Assembly (NCBI RefSeq): GCF_002362255.1
Contig: NZ_LPVV01000012.1
Location: forward strand, 186,001-250,000
Source of the DNA: Microbacterium sp. SZ1
GTDB lineage: Bacteria > Actinomycetota > Actinomycetes > Actinomycetales > Microbacteriaceae
DNA: 64,000 nucleotides
Direction of reading: 5' to 3'
Shown here: positions 43,401 to 51,251 of the stretch, piece after piece
Numbering within the stretch: the first letter of the stretch is position 1
Layout of the letters: the number at the start of each line of letters is the position of its first letter
The notes under the pieces: model-generated
What the model saw: the letters and a program-made list of their open reading frames with translations, nothing else
Told to the model about the DNA's origin: nothing
The model's database searches: none
Made by a program: the position numbers and the translations under genes

Positions 43401-43706
43401 CTCTTCACCCGCGTGCACCATGGCTCCGCGCACGATCTGGAAGGCGAAGGAGCCGAGCGATCGCGCCAGCGGACCCGGGGTGGCCTCTCCGATCCGGACG
43501 CCGATGCGGTCGCGCAGCGACGTCGCCGCCTGGCGGCTCGGCGTCAGCACGAGCAGGTGCTCCGGCTGCACGCCCTCGTGGCCGAGCAGGTGCACGACGC
43601 GCTCGATCAGCGCACGCGTCTTGCCGGTGCCCGGCGCGCCGATGACGATGCCGGAAGCCGTCGCGTCGGCGCCGACCACGGCGGTCTGCGCGGCATCCTC
43701 TGTCAT
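40473..43706 (-). CDS. adnA: AdnA-type helicase-nuclease subunit
   Basis: A 1077-residue partner of AdnB. Walker A GAPGTGKT (23-30), LTPSRQAATSLRDRIG and VLIDDAQELTRGG for motif II, where AdnB has DEYQD, plus GDPDISSGAFRGA for motif III. In mycobacteria the AdnA motor is the weaker one, and this degenerate motif II agrees. The C-terminal nuclease has VVVDLKTGKSDPES and AQLAAYQVAVQ. ATG at 43706 has TAGCGT seven bases upstream (43714-43719), which predicts a leaderless message for the adnA-adnB operon. The GGAGGAC between them could be a ribosome site only for a longer transcript. Confidence 0.94.
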   Translation of the reverse strand: MTEDAAQTAVVGADATASGIVIGAPGTGKTRALIERVVHLLGHEGVQPEHLLVLTPSRQAATSLRDRIGVRIGEATPGPLARSLGSFAFQIVRGAMVHAGEEPPALLTGADQDRLIADLLAGDAEDEHIDWPEALSASVRGSRGFRSELRAFLAECAELGAQPEDLRGAGDPVWTAVADFLVEYRAVLDHARAAHRDAANLLTEARTILQGAGAAELGPLADLRIVLIDDAQELTRGGVALVQALRERGVAVLAFGDPDISSGAFRGATPELFAQLATALGEVHVLDAPHRQTASLTSLTRTVTQAIGASGRVDHRRAPAPKTDGAEDASVSTFIAPSPYEELDRIAGVMREWHLVDGVAWDRMAVIAHDTRQVAQLETELAAREIPTRAAGVQRPLGSESVVRDIVGVVRLALTPAEERTPQEWEEALRTPFGGMDAIGLRRLRARLRHVELEQGGSTPARELLRQALTGPDHFTLIDAAESRTAARFAQTVAEVAKGAAEGETIHDLLWRVWDRARAVDGRSLQVAWREMSMQASGAETARALDALVSLFGAAKRFVERTPNERPEVFVRDILDSEVPEDSLSSPDRPGRVTLLTPATALGTEFDAVVVAGVQDGVWPNVRLRGGMLRTWRLADALLAARAGRVEESAGVLDRRRAALHDELRLFVRAISRSRRRLLITAVDDDDMTPSPFFAFLPPPPPPAQHASAEHPLTLRGLVARHRRVLTTSHSAAARSEAAEQLAVLAREGVPGADPSEWYGVTPPSTDSGLRDLAVEGARVSPSRLESFEECGLNWAVSALGGDTVMPPTAGIGTIVHEAMERSPEGDLEQMRAVLAEHWPELDFETEWIGRKERRRADTLIDRLHTYLHDVRRDGGREIASEVEFRFAVDIPVGDDEIPAVHPVGDEHGDQAIIHGYIDRVELYPPGAGDHPHARGQRWQPIAAVAEADDARRERVVVVDLKTGKSDPESDPGVVEHAQLAAYQVAVQQGLIPDAPADALAGARLVVVSKTLAKSDYRIAHQHTLDDEAKTAFLRRVGEAARGMSASSFTAQVEAHCADTQRRINRCRIHTVPAVSA

Positions 43707-43830
43707 GTCCTCCACGCTACTGCCGTGCGCCGACATCGTCGTCGAGCGGCTGCGCGGCGAGGCCCTAAGCACGCTGTGCGCTCAGGGCGAAACCGCCTCG
43801 TCCGGCCGGTCCGGCCCCGATGCCGCGGGG

Positions 43831-43836
43831 TAGAGT
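43831..43836 (+). promoter_or_regulatory. -10 box (TAGAGT) of the DUF3107 operon
   Basis: TAGAGT lies 39 bases before the GTG at 43876. It diverges from the adnA promoter across about 110 bases. Confidence 0.4.
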
Positions 43837-43875
43837 TGGGCGCACAGCATGGTCGATTCGACAATGGGAGTACGC

Positions 43876-44100
43876 GTGGAAATCCGCATCGGCATCATCA
43901 ACACCGGCCGCGAGCTCAGCTTCGAGACCTCGGCGACCGCGGACGAGGTCCGCACGCAGGTGTCCTCCGCCCTCGAGCAGAGCACCTCGCACCTGAACTT
44001 CGCCGATGTGAAGGGGAACTCCTACCTGGTCCCCACCGCACACCTCGCCTACATCGAGCTCGGCACCGAGGAATCGCGCCGCGTCGGCTTCGTGGCCTGA
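43876..44100 (+). CDS. DUF3107 family small protein
   Basis: A 74-residue soluble protein, VEIRIGIINTGRELSFET at the start and HLAYIELGTEESRRVGFV at the end, as in the DUF3107 family (M. tuberculosis Rv3208A/TB9.4 begins MEVKIGI at the same place). The function is unknown. The GTG at 43876 is chosen because GGGAG (43866-43870) precedes it by five bases and the homologue begins there; an ATG at 43849 would add nine residues. The next gene starts four bases after the stop, so the two are co-transcribed. Confidence 0.88.
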   Translation: MEIRIGIINTGRELSFETSATADEVRTQVSSALEQSTSHLNFADVKGNSYLVPTAHLAYIELGTEESRRVGFVA

Positions 44101-44104
44101 CGCG

Positions 44105-44392
44105 ATGTACATCCTCCTCGCGCTCATCGGCGCGTGCGTGCTCGGGATCGCCGCGCACTTCCTGATCGGCGGTCGCGAGCTGCGCGGGGTGGCGTTCACC
44201 CCGGCGGTCGCGACCGCGATCGCGGCGCTCTTCTACACGGGACTCCAGTGGCTCGGTGTCGGCGAGGACAGCGTCTGGCTGTGGCTCGCGAGCGTTCTCG
44301 GCTCCGTGCTGCTCGCCGCGGCCGCGACGGCCGCGCTGGTGGCGCTGCGGCGCCGGTCCGACGCGTCGGCCAAGGCCGCTCTCGGCATCTGA
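44105..44392 (+). CDS. Small three-span membrane protein
   Basis: A 95-residue protein with three hydrophobic segments (MYILLALIGACVLGIAAHFL, FTPAVATAIAALFYTGLQWL and WLWLASVLGSVLLAAAATAALVAL) and a basic tail RRRSDASAKAALGI. I recognise no family with certainty. It lies four bases after DUF3107, and similar small membrane proteins are common at this place in Microbacteriaceae (recollection). The start ATG has no strong ribosome site of its own, which fits translation coupled to the upstream gene. Confidence 0.72.
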   Translation: MYILLALIGACVLGIAAHFLIGGRELRGVAFTPAVATAIAALFYTGLQWLGVGEDSVWLWLASVLGSVLLAAAATAALVALRRRSDASAKAALGI

Positions 44393-44420
44393 ACGCCCGA
44401 GCTCCCGTCGTGAGCGGTCG

Positions 44421-45134
44421 TTACGACGCGAGTCCCATCGCATCCATCCGCCGGGCGTGCGCGCCCATGAGCTCGGTGTAGACCGGCTCTACGCGCTCCT
44501 CGGTCATCGCAGCCAGCTCGGGCTGGCGAAGAGCGGAACGGCAGACGAGGATCGTGTCGCCGACGAGACGACGCGCCCACATCGACAGAAGCGAGCGCCA
44601 TTCGCCGTCTCCGTCGATGGTCTCCTGGATGATCGCCACGATCTCGTGCCGCGCGTCGTCCTCGCTGAGGATGTCGACGACGCGAGCTCCGACCTCGCCG
44701 TAGCTCGATGCGAGCGCGAGGTAGAAGTCGTCCAGCATGCCGGCGGTGATGTACACCGACAGCAGGGTCTCACGCGGGCGCGCCCCGATCGTCTTGCGGC
44801 GGAAGGCGTCGAGGTTCTCACGGAACGGCAGCATCAGCTGGGTCGGATCGTCACCGCGCTCGGCGATGAGGTCGACGATGGCGCGGTGCTTCGTGAGAGC
44901 CGCACCGGCCGCGCGCGACAGCGACTCCTTCTCGGAGAGCTCGGGCGTGGCACGGATGAGCCGGGTGAGGGTCTCGAAATATCCGAGCTGCAGGTAGGCG
45001 GCCTGGCCGAGGAAGCGATCGAGCTCGGGGGCGACCTCCGAGAAGTCGACCTTCGTCGACGTGCCCTGATCGCCGCGGCTGCGCAACGTCATCGTGCGGC
45101 GGGGCGCCCTGCGCTTCCAGAACCAGTTGACCAC
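44421..45134 (-). CDS. Ferritin-like fold protein, MiaE-like (PF13794 type)
   Basis: A 237-residue helical protein. VDFSEVAPELDRFLGQAAY, LGYFETLTRLI, LTKHRAIVDLIAE, YITAGMLDDFYLALAS and SEDDARHEIVAIIQE provide the Glu/His ligands of a four-helix di-iron bundle, like the MiaE tRNA hydroxylase relatives annotated in Actinobacteria (Rv3210c type). Whether it hydroxylates tRNA is unproven. The GTG at 45134 is chosen because TATTGT lies six bases upstream (45141-45146) and the resulting length matches the family; the open frame to 45302 upstream is Arg/Pro-rich and not homologous. It diverges from the DEAD-box helicase gene, as in mycobacteria. Confidence 0.85.
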   Translation of the reverse strand: MVNWFWKRRAPRRTMTLRSRGDQGTSTKVDFSEVAPELDRFLGQAAYLQLGYFETLTRLIRATPELSEKESLSRAAGAALTKHRAIVDLIAERGDDPTQLMLPFRENLDAFRRKTIGARPRETLLSVYITAGMLDDFYLALASSYGEVGARVVDILSEDDARHEIVAIIQETIDGDGEWRSLLSMWARRLVGDTILVCRSALRQPELAAMTEERVEPVYTELMGAHARRMDAMGLAS

Positions 45135-45188
45135 GGGTTCACAATACTCGGACGAGAGGTCTCTACGAGGCTCCGGCACCCCCTCGGG

Positions 45189-45194
45189 TAGGCT
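45189..45194 (+). promoter_or_regulatory. -10 box (TAGGCT) of the DEAD-box helicase gene, long leader
   Basis: TAGGCT lies 107 bases before the TTG start, leaving a leader of about 100 bases (about 45200-45301). The leader is GC-rich and has no short open frame I would trust. Confidence 0.45.
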
Positions 45195-45301
45195 GGAGCC
45201 GTCCCCGCCGTCGGAGCGGGGCCCGCGCCTGTGGCACATGAGACGGCGTGGATCCGTGAAACGTGGCGATCCTCGCAGGTCGCCGGACAGGCATCTGAAC
45301 A

Positions 45302-46813
45302 TTGACTACCTTCGCTGATCTCGGAATCGATCAGGACATCGTCGACGCACTCGCCGCCAAGGGCATCGTCGACGCGTTCCCCATCCAGGAGCAGACCATC
45401 CCCCTCGGCCTTCCCGGCCAGGACATCATCGGCCAGGCCAAGACCGGTACCGGCAAGACCTTCGGCTTCGGCATCCCCGTCGTGCAGCGCCTGGGCGAGA
45501 ACCCGGAGCCCGGGGTCAAGGCGCTCATCGTCGTGCCGACCCGTGAGCTCGCGGTGCAGGTGTACGAGGACATCGATCTGCTCACCAGCAACCGCTCGAC
45601 GAGCGTCGTCGCGATCTACGGCGGCAAGGCGTACGAGGGCCAGATCGACCAGCTGAAGGCCGGCGCTCAGATCGTCGTCGGAACCCCCGGTCGTCTGATC
45701 GACCTCGCCGGCCAGCGCCTGCTCGACCTGTCGCACGCGACGGAGGTCGTGCTCGACGAGGCCGACAAGATGCTCGACCTCGGCTTCCTCGCCGACATCG
45801 AGAAGATCTTCCAGAGGGTGCCGGCCGTCCGCCACACCCAGCTCTTCTCGGCGACCATGCCCGGCCCGATCGTGGCGCTGGCGCGGCGCTTCATGACGAA
45901 CCCGATCCACATCCGCGCCAACGACCCCGACGAGGGTCTGACCCAGGCCAACATCAAGCACCTCGTCTACCGTGCGCACTCGCTCGACAAGGACGAGGTC
46001 ATCGCCCGCATCCTGCAGGCCGAGGGCCGCGGCAAGACCGTGATCTTCACCCGCACGAAGCGTGCAGCCCAGCGCCTCGTCGACGAGCTGAGCGACCGCG
46101 GCTTCAACGTCGGCGGCGTGCACGGCGACATGGGCCAGGATCAGCGCGAGCGCTCGATGGCGGCCTTCAAGGCCGGCAAGAAGGATGTACTGGTCGCGAC
46201 CGACGTCGCCGCCCGAGGCATCGACGTCGACGACGTGACGCACGTCATCAACCACACCATCCCCGACGAGGAGAAGACCTATCTCCACCGCGCGGGTCGC
46301 ACGGGTCGCGCCGGCAAGACCGGCATCGCGGTGACGTTCGTCGACTGGGAGGACCTGCACAAGTGGGCTCTCATCAACCGCGCCCTGGAGTTCGGCCAGC
46401 CCGAGCCGCTGGAGACCTATTCGTCGAGCCCGCACCTGTACGAGGACCTCGACATCCCCGCCGGCACGAAGGGCCGCCTCGTCTCGGCACCGAAGGCCGA
46501 GAAGCCGGCTCGCGCTCCGCGCCCCGAGCGCGCGGCGGATGCTGCGGCGGAGGGCACCGCGGAGGGCGGCACGCGTCGGCGTCGCCGCCGTCGCGGTGGA
46601 TCGGCGCAGGTCGGCTCGACCTTCGCCGAGGGCACCGAGAGCACAGGCGGCGACGCCGGCTCACCCGCGATCGCCGACCGCGGCGCCGAGGGCGCGGGCA
46701 CCCATGACGGTGCCGGCAAGGAGCATCACGACGGAAAGCCGGCACCCGCGCGTCGCCGCCGTCGCCGCCGCGGCGGTTCCGGTGCCGGGGCGGCACCGGT
46801 CGCCGGCGCCTGA
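45302..46813 (+). CDS. DEAD-box RNA helicase, RhlE-like, with Arg-rich tail
   Basis: A 503-residue RNA helicase. The motifs are F-x17-Q motif with FPIQEQTIP, I AKTGTGKT, Ia PTRELA, Ib TPGRLID, II VLDEADKML, III FSATMP, IV VIFTRTK, V ATDVAARGIDVDDV and VI YLHRAGRTGRAGK. The C-terminal 120 residues have two Arg-rich blocks (RRRRRRRGGS twice) that bind RNA. A TTG at 45302 is used: an in-frame TGA stands two codons before it, so no other start is possible before the Q motif. The 3' end overlaps the convergent DUF817 gene by 88 bases. Family role is RNA unwinding, often in the cold. Confidence 0.94.
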   Translation: MTTFADLGIDQDIVDALAAKGIVDAFPIQEQTIPLGLPGQDIIGQAKTGTGKTFGFGIPVVQRLGENPEPGVKALIVVPTRELAVQVYEDIDLLTSNRSTSVVAIYGGKAYEGQIDQLKAGAQIVVGTPGRLIDLAGQRLLDLSHATEVVLDEADKMLDLGFLADIEKIFQRVPAVRHTQLFSATMPGPIVALARRFMTNPIHIRANDPDEGLTQANIKHLVYRAHSLDKDEVIARILQAEGRGKTVIFTRTKRAAQRLVDELSDRGFNVGGVHGDMGQDQRERSMAAFKAGKKDVLVATDVAARGIDVDDVTHVINHTIPDEEKTYLHRAGRTGRAGKTGIAVTFVDWEDLHKWALINRALEFGQPEPLETYSSSPHLYEDLDIPAGTKGRLVSAPKAEKPARAPRPERAADAAAEGTAEGGTRRRRRRRGGSAQVGSTFAEGTESTGGDAGSPAIADRGAEGAGTHDGAGKEHHDGKPAPARRRRRRRGGSGAGAAPVAGA

Positions 46814-47733
46814 TCGCCGTCGCCCGACACAGCCTCGGAGGGGGCGGATGCTGCGGCATCCGCCCCCTCCGTCGTGTCCGGACGACCCTCCGGCATACGC
46901 GGCGGGTACACCCACGTGACCATGACGACGGAGATGATCATGAGCAGGAACCAGGAGCTCAGCTTGCTCACCGACACCGGCTGCCACTCGACGACCTGGT
47001 CGGGATAGGCCCACGCGCCGGCCCAGGTCCCGATGTTCTCCGCGAGGTAGATGAAGACGGCGACCCCGGCGAAGACCGCGAGCAACGGCAGCCGGATCGT
47101 GCGGCGCCAGACCCGCGCGTGCATGACGGTCGGCAGCCAGAGCAATACCACAGCGGCGAGGAGCACCCACCGCGCGTCCCACCACCAGTGATGGGTGAAG
47201 AAGTTGAGGTAGATCGCGGCGGCGAGCACGGTCGTGAGCCACCGCCACGGGTATCGCGTGAATCCGAGGTCGAAGAGGCGGTAGACCCTGACCATGTACG
47301 ACCCCACGGCGGCGTACATGAAACCGCTGAACAGGGGCACGCCGCCGATGCGCAGGATGCCGTCGGCAGCATACGCCCAGGATCCGACGTCGGTCTTGAA
47401 GAGCTCCATCACCGTGCCGGTGAGGTGGAAGAGCACGATGACCCACAGCTCCCGCCCCGACTCGAGGCGGAACACGAGCATCCCGATCTGGATGAGCACC
47501 GCCGCGATGGTGAGCACATCGTTGCGCGCGAGCGCTGCGTCGTCGGGGTACCAGAGCCGCGCCGCGACGATCGCGACCAGCAGCAGCGCTCCGAACACGC
47601 ACGCCCAGGCCTGCTTGAGCACGAACACCGCGAACTCCACGAGCCCGGCGCGGACGCCGCGGTCGGAGGCGTCACGGAGGATGCGGTGAGCGATCGCGTC
47701 GATGCGCTGCTCGAGGGAGGTCGCTCTCTGCAT
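46726..47733 (-). CDS. DUF817 family membrane protein
   Basis: A 335-residue integral membrane protein with about eight segments (for example ACVFGALLLVAIVAARLW, VLTIAAVLIQIGMLVF, WLTTVLAAAIYLNFFTHH) and the motifs FHLTGTVMELFKTDVGSWAY and IYLAENIGTWAGAWAYP, diagnostic of DUF817 (YoaT type), whose activity is unknown. After the last segment a disordered tail rich in Ala/Glu/Pro runs into [12 protein letters not shown]; this tail is antisense to the helicase end and to its terminator, so it carries little independent constraint. ATG at 47733 has TACGCT seven bases upstream (47741-47746). Confidence 0.9.
   Translation of the reverse strand: MQRATSLEQRIDAIAHRILRDASDRGVRAGLVEFAVFVLKQAWACVFGALLLVAIVAARLWYPDDAALARNDVLTIAAVLIQIGMLVFRLESGRELWVIVLFHLTGTVMELFKTDVGSWAYAADGILRIGGVPLFSGFMYAAVGSYMVRVYRLFDLGFTRYPWRWLTTVLAAAIYLNFFTHHWWWDARWVLLAAVVLLWLPTVMHARVWRRTIRLPLLAVFAGVAVFIYLAENIGTWAGAWAYPDQVVEWQPVSVSKLSSWFLLMIISVVMVTWVYPPRMPEGRPDTTEGADAAASAPSEAVSGDGDQAPATGAAPAPEPPRRRRRRRAGAGFPS
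46837..46870 (+). terminator. 15-bp perfect terminator hairpin of the DEAD-box gene
   Basis: GGAGGGGGCGGATGC (46837-46851) pairs with GCATCCGCCCCCTCC (46856-46870) over TGCG. It starts 24 bases after the helicase stop and lies inside the DUF817 coding region. Confidence 0.75.
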
Positions 47734-47796
47734 GCCGGGAAGCGTATCCGCGCTCCTCGACAGTTCGCCGTGAGAGCCTCTGCCCCGCGGCGGGAG

Positions 47797-48669
47797 TCAG
47801 GGGTAGCGCGGCGAGGAGCCGGTCGCACGCTCGATCAGTCGGGCGACCATCTCATCCGACGTCGTGTTCTCCCCCGGCACGTTCGGCTTGCCCGACCCGT
47901 GGTAGTCGCTGGATCCCGTGACGATGAGGTCGTGATCGGCCGCGATCCTCCGCAGCGTCTGCTTCCCCGCCTCGGTGTTCTCACGGTGATCGATCTCGAA
48001 GCCCCCGAGTCCCGCGTCGATCAGTCGCTCGATGAAGGGCACGGGCATCATGCGGTCGCGCCCAGCCGTGACGGGGTGGGCGATGATCGCCACGCCGCCT
48101 GCATCCGTGATGAGCCGCACCGCGGTGAGCGGGTCCGGCGCGTAGTGCGGCTCGTAGTATCCCTCTCGCGGATGCAGGATGCCGTCGAAGGCCTCGGTGC
48201 GGTCGCGGACGATGCCTCGGGCGACGAGCGCGTCGGCGATGTGCGGGCGGCCGACCGTGGCATCCGGAGTCGTCTGGGCGACCACGTCCTCCCAGTGCAG
48301 GTCGTAGTCCCGCCCGATGCTGCGGACGATCCTCTCCGCCCGTCCGATCCGGTCGCCGCGGATGCGCTCGGTCTCAGCTGCCAGCCCGGCGTGCGCGGGG
48401 TCGAAGAGGTAGCCCAGCACGTGCACGCTGCGCCACTCGTGCTTGGCGGAGAGCTCCATCCCGGGGAGGAAGGTCATCCCGAGCGCGGTCGCCGCAGCCC
48501 CCGCTTCATCCCACCCCGTCGTCCGATCGTGGTCGGTGAGCGCGAGGGTGCGGATGCCGTGCGCATGCGCCTGACGCACCACCTCGCCGGGCGCCTCGGT
48601 GCCGTCCGAGTGATTCGAGTGCAGGTGCAGGTCTGCGGGACCCGCGAAGCGGTGGGAGCGAACGGCCAT
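47797..48669 (-). CDS. PHP-domain phosphoesterase (nucleoside 3',5'-bisphosphate phosphatase-like)
   Basis: A 290-residue metal-dependent phosphoesterase of the TrpH/YciV group. Metal ligands are in DLHLHSNHSDGT (14-25), LALTDHDRT, LPGMELSA, VAIIAHP and VTGSSDYHGSG. Known relatives hydrolyse 3',5'-bisphosphonucleotides (pAp) and 5' ends of short RNA; the substrate here is by analogy. ATG at 48669 has TACGCT six bases upstream (48676-48681) on the minus strand. It diverges from the EEP hydrolase gene and precedes DUF817 on the minus strand by 63 bases. Confidence 0.9.
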   Translation of the reverse strand: MAVRSHRFAGPADLHLHSNHSDGTEAPGEVVRQAHAHGIRTLALTDHDRTTGWDEAGAAATALGMTFLPGMELSAKHEWRSVHVLGYLFDPAHAGLAAETERIRGDRIGRAERIVRSIGRDYDLHWEDVVAQTTPDATVGRPHIADALVARGIVRDRTEAFDGILHPREGYYEPHYAPDPLTAVRLITDAGGVAIIAHPVTAGRDRMMPVPFIERLIDAGLGGFEIDHRENTEAGKQTLRRIAADHDLIVTGSSDYHGSGKPNVPGENTTSDEMVARLIERATGSSPRYP

Positions 48670-48755
48670 CCTCCGAGCGTACCGAGCGCGGACGCCCCTG
48701 AGACGCGCTGGTCCACGGCAGGGACTTCACAGCGACCGCTCCTAGGCTGGAAGGG

Positions 48756-49784
48756 ATGCTACGACTCCTGGGGATCCTGTTCACGGTGCTGCTCGCGATC
48801 GCGACGGCCATCGTCGTCTGGCCGCAGTTCTTCCACCTCGAGCAGACCTGGCCCTTCGCCCAGATCGTGGCCGCTCGCGGACTGGTGCTCGGTGCGTTCC
48901 TCATCGTCGCGGTGCTGGCACTGCTGCTGCTCCTCGCGCGGCCGCTCCGCGGCTTCGCGGCATCCGTCCTCATCGTGGCGCTGCTCGGCGCCGGAGCGAC
49001 GGGCGTGGTCGGCATGACGCGCGGCTTCGGCACGGGAACCCTCCCGGCGGCGACGGATACCAGCATCCGCGTGCTGACCTGGAACACGGCCGGCGACGCG
49101 GTCTCGGCCGAGCAGATCGCGCGACAGATCCTCGATCAGGGTGCCGACATCGTCGCGCTCCCCGAGACGACAGAGGCCGTCGGCGAGCAGATCGCCGTCA
49201 TGCTGCGGGAGCAGGGGCATCCGATGTGGGTGCACCATGTGCAGTTCAAACCCGATGTCGTCGACGGCCCCAAGTCGTGGCACACGACCGTGCTCGTCTC
49301 CCCCGAGCTCGGCGAGTACTCGGTGATCGAATCGTCGCAGGACGGATCCAGCAACACCGGCTCCGTGCCGAGCGCCGTGCTCATGCCCGTGGGCGGGAAC
49401 GCAGGCGGTCCGACGATCGTCGCCGTCCACGCCGTCGCTCCGCGCATGGAGGAGATGGAGCAGTGGAGCAGCGATCTGCGCTGGATCGCCGACCAGTGCC
49501 CCGAGGGCAACTTCCTGCTGGCGGGCGACTTCAACGCGACCGTCGATCACATGGCGGGCCTCGGCGTCGACGGCGGCGACATGGGGTACTGCCGGGACGT
49601 CGCCTCGCGCACCGGGAACGGGCTCAGCGGCACCTGGCCGAGCTCGCTCCCCTCGCTGCTCAGCGCGCCCATCGACCACGTCATGGCGTCGCCGAACTGG
49701 ACGCCGACCGGCTCGATCGTGATCGACGACGCCGGAGGCAGCGACCACCGCGGTCTCGTCGTGCAGTTGGAGCCGGCGGGCTGA
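48756..49784 (+). CDS. Membrane-anchored endonuclease/exonuclease/phosphatase family protein
   Basis: A 342-residue protein. Residues 1-95 have three hydrophobic segments (LLGILFTVLLAIATAIVVW, LVLGAFLIVAVLALLLLLA and FAASVLIVALLGAGATGVVG). An outer EEP domain follows with RVLTWNTAGD, DIVALPETTEA, FLLAGDFNATVDHM, APIDHVMAS and GGSDHRGLVV, so the catalytic Asn, Glu, Asp-Asn and Asp-His are present. Extracellular EEP proteins are nucleases or phospholipid/inositol-phosphate phosphatases; the substrate is not predictable. TAGGCT (48743-48748) seven bases before ATG predicts a leaderless start, though GGAAGGG could also bind the ribosome. Confidence 0.9.
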   Translation: MLRLLGILFTVLLAIATAIVVWPQFFHLEQTWPFAQIVAARGLVLGAFLIVAVLALLLLLARPLRGFAASVLIVALLGAGATGVVGMTRGFGTGTLPAATDTSIRVLTWNTAGDAVSAEQIARQILDQGADIVALPETTEAVGEQIAVMLREQGHPMWVHHVQFKPDVVDGPKSWHTTVLVSPELGEYSVIESSQDGSSNTGSVPSAVLMPVGGNAGGPTIVAVHAVAPRMEEMEQWSSDLRWIADQCPEGNFLLAGDFNATVDHMAGLGVDGGDMGYCRDVASRTGNGLSGTWPSSLPSLLSAPIDHVMASPNWTPTGSIVIDDAGGSDHRGLVVQLEPAG

Positions 49785-49821
49785 CATCCCCTCCCTCCCG
49801 GCCAGGTGACAGACTGGAGGG

Positions 49822-51243
49822 ATGAGCACCGCAGAGCGCGACACGATCGCAGAGCCCGCCGTCGAGACCCCGGTCGAGAACAGCACCACGAACCGCAAGC
49901 AGCCGTTCCCCCGCGGCTTCCTCGACACGATCTCGACGGGATGGGCGGAGCGTCCCGAGTCCCTTCCGGCGGCGCGTCCGCAGGCCGCCTTCGCCGCGAC
50001 TCGCCGCGCCGCGGTCTCGGCCGCGTTCCCCGGGAAGCGCCTCGTGATCCCCGCCGGATCGCTCAAGCAGCGCAGCAACGACACCGACTACCCGTTCCGC
50101 GCGCACTCCGCCTTCGCGCACCTGACCGGCTGGGCCGCCGACTCGGAGCCGGACTCGATCCTCGTCTTCGAGCCGACCGACGACGGCCACGACGTCACCC
50201 TCTACTTCCGCGAGCGCGCCGACCGCACGACCACCGAGTTCTACGCCGACGCGACGGTCGGCGAGTTCTGGATCGGGCCTCGCCCCTCCCTCGCCGGTGT
50301 CGCCGCCGACCTCGACATCGCCACCGCTCACCTCGACGAGTACATCGAGGCCGAGGGAGCGCTCGTGCTCGACGAGTCCGACGACCTCACCCGCGTCGTC
50401 TCGGAGCTGCGCCTGGTGAAGGACGAGTACGAGATCGCCGAGATGCGCCGCGCCGTCGACATCACGGCGCAGGGCTTCGACGACATCATCCGGGCCCTTC
50501 CCGACGCGGTCGCGCACGCGCGCGGCGAACGTGTCGTCGAGGGAGTGTTCCACCGCCGCGCCCGCGAGGACGGCAACGGCGAGGGCTACGACACGATCGC
50601 GGCATCGGGCCCGCACGCCTGCTACCTGCACTGGACCCGCAACGACGGCACGGTCGTGCCGGGCGACCTCATCCTCGTGGACGCCGGCGTCGAGGCCGAC
50701 AGTCTGTACACGGCCGACATCACGCGCACCCTTCCGGTCTCCGGCACGTTCACGGAGGTGCAGCGCCGCGTGTACGAGACCGTGCGCGAAGCAGCAGACG
50801 CCGCCTTCGCCGCCGCCCGCATCGGCGTGCGGTTCCGCGAGGTGCACGAGGCCGCGATGAAGGTCATCGCCGCGCGCGTCGCCGAGTGGGGCCTGCTGCC
50901 GGTGACGGCTCAGGAGGCGCTCGACGCGGATGCCGGTGGCCAGCACCGCCGCTACATGGTGCACGGCACGTCGCATCACCTCGGCATCGACGTGCACGAC
51001 TGCGCGCAGGCGCGTCGGGAGATGTACTACGACGGCATCCTCGCTCCGGGCATGGTCTTCACGATCGAGCCGGGGCTCTACTTCCAGATCGACGACCTGA
51101 CGGTGCCGGCCGAGTACCGCGGCATCGGCGTGCGCATCGAGGACGACATCCTCATGACCGAGGACGGACCCGTCAATCTCTCCGCCGGCATCCCGCGCAC
51201 CGCTGACGAGGTCGAGGCCTGGATCGCGCGCGTGCAGGCCTGA
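49822..51243 (+). CDS. Aminopeptidase P family metallopeptidase
   Basis: A 473-residue M24B peptidase that removes N-terminal residues before proline. The N-terminal domain has YPFRAHSAFAHLTGW (creatinase-N type). The pita-bread domain supplies the dimetal ligands: LVDAGVEADSLYTADITRT gives two Asp, MVHGTSHHLGIDVHD the His, TIEPGLYF a Glu and GVRIEDDIL the last Glu. These are complete. ATG at 49822 has GGAGGG directly before it and CAGACT as a possible -10 at 49810-49815. It follows the EEP gene by 37 bases and is convergent with an alpha/beta hydrolase across the REP-like repeat. Confidence 0.95.
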   Translation: MSTAERDTIAEPAVETPVENSTTNRKQPFPRGFLDTISTGWAERPESLPAARPQAAFAATRRAAVSAAFPGKRLVIPAGSLKQRSNDTDYPFRAHSAFAHLTGWAADSEPDSILVFEPTDDGHDVTLYFRERADRTTTEFYADATVGEFWIGPRPSLAGVAADLDIATAHLDEYIEAEGALVLDESDDLTRVVSELRLVKDEYEIAEMRRAVDITAQGFDDIIRALPDAVAHARGERVVEGVFHRRAREDGNGEGYDTIAASGPHACYLHWTRNDGTVVPGDLILVDAGVEADSLYTADITRTLPVSGTFTEVQRRVYETVREAADAAFAAARIGVRFREVHEAAMKVIAARVAEWGLLPVTAQEALDADAGGQHRRYMVHGTSHHLGIDVHDCAQARREMYYDGILAPGMVFTIEPGLYFQIDDLTVPAEYRGIGVRIEDDILMTEDGPVNLSAGIPRTADEVEAWIARVQA

Positions 51244-51251
51244 GCTTCTTT

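Noticed and set aside
40335..44165. A plus-strand open frame of 1276 codons opposite adnA
   Set aside because: Same reason: it mirrors AdnA, lacks motifs and a start signal, and runs through the divergent promoter region.
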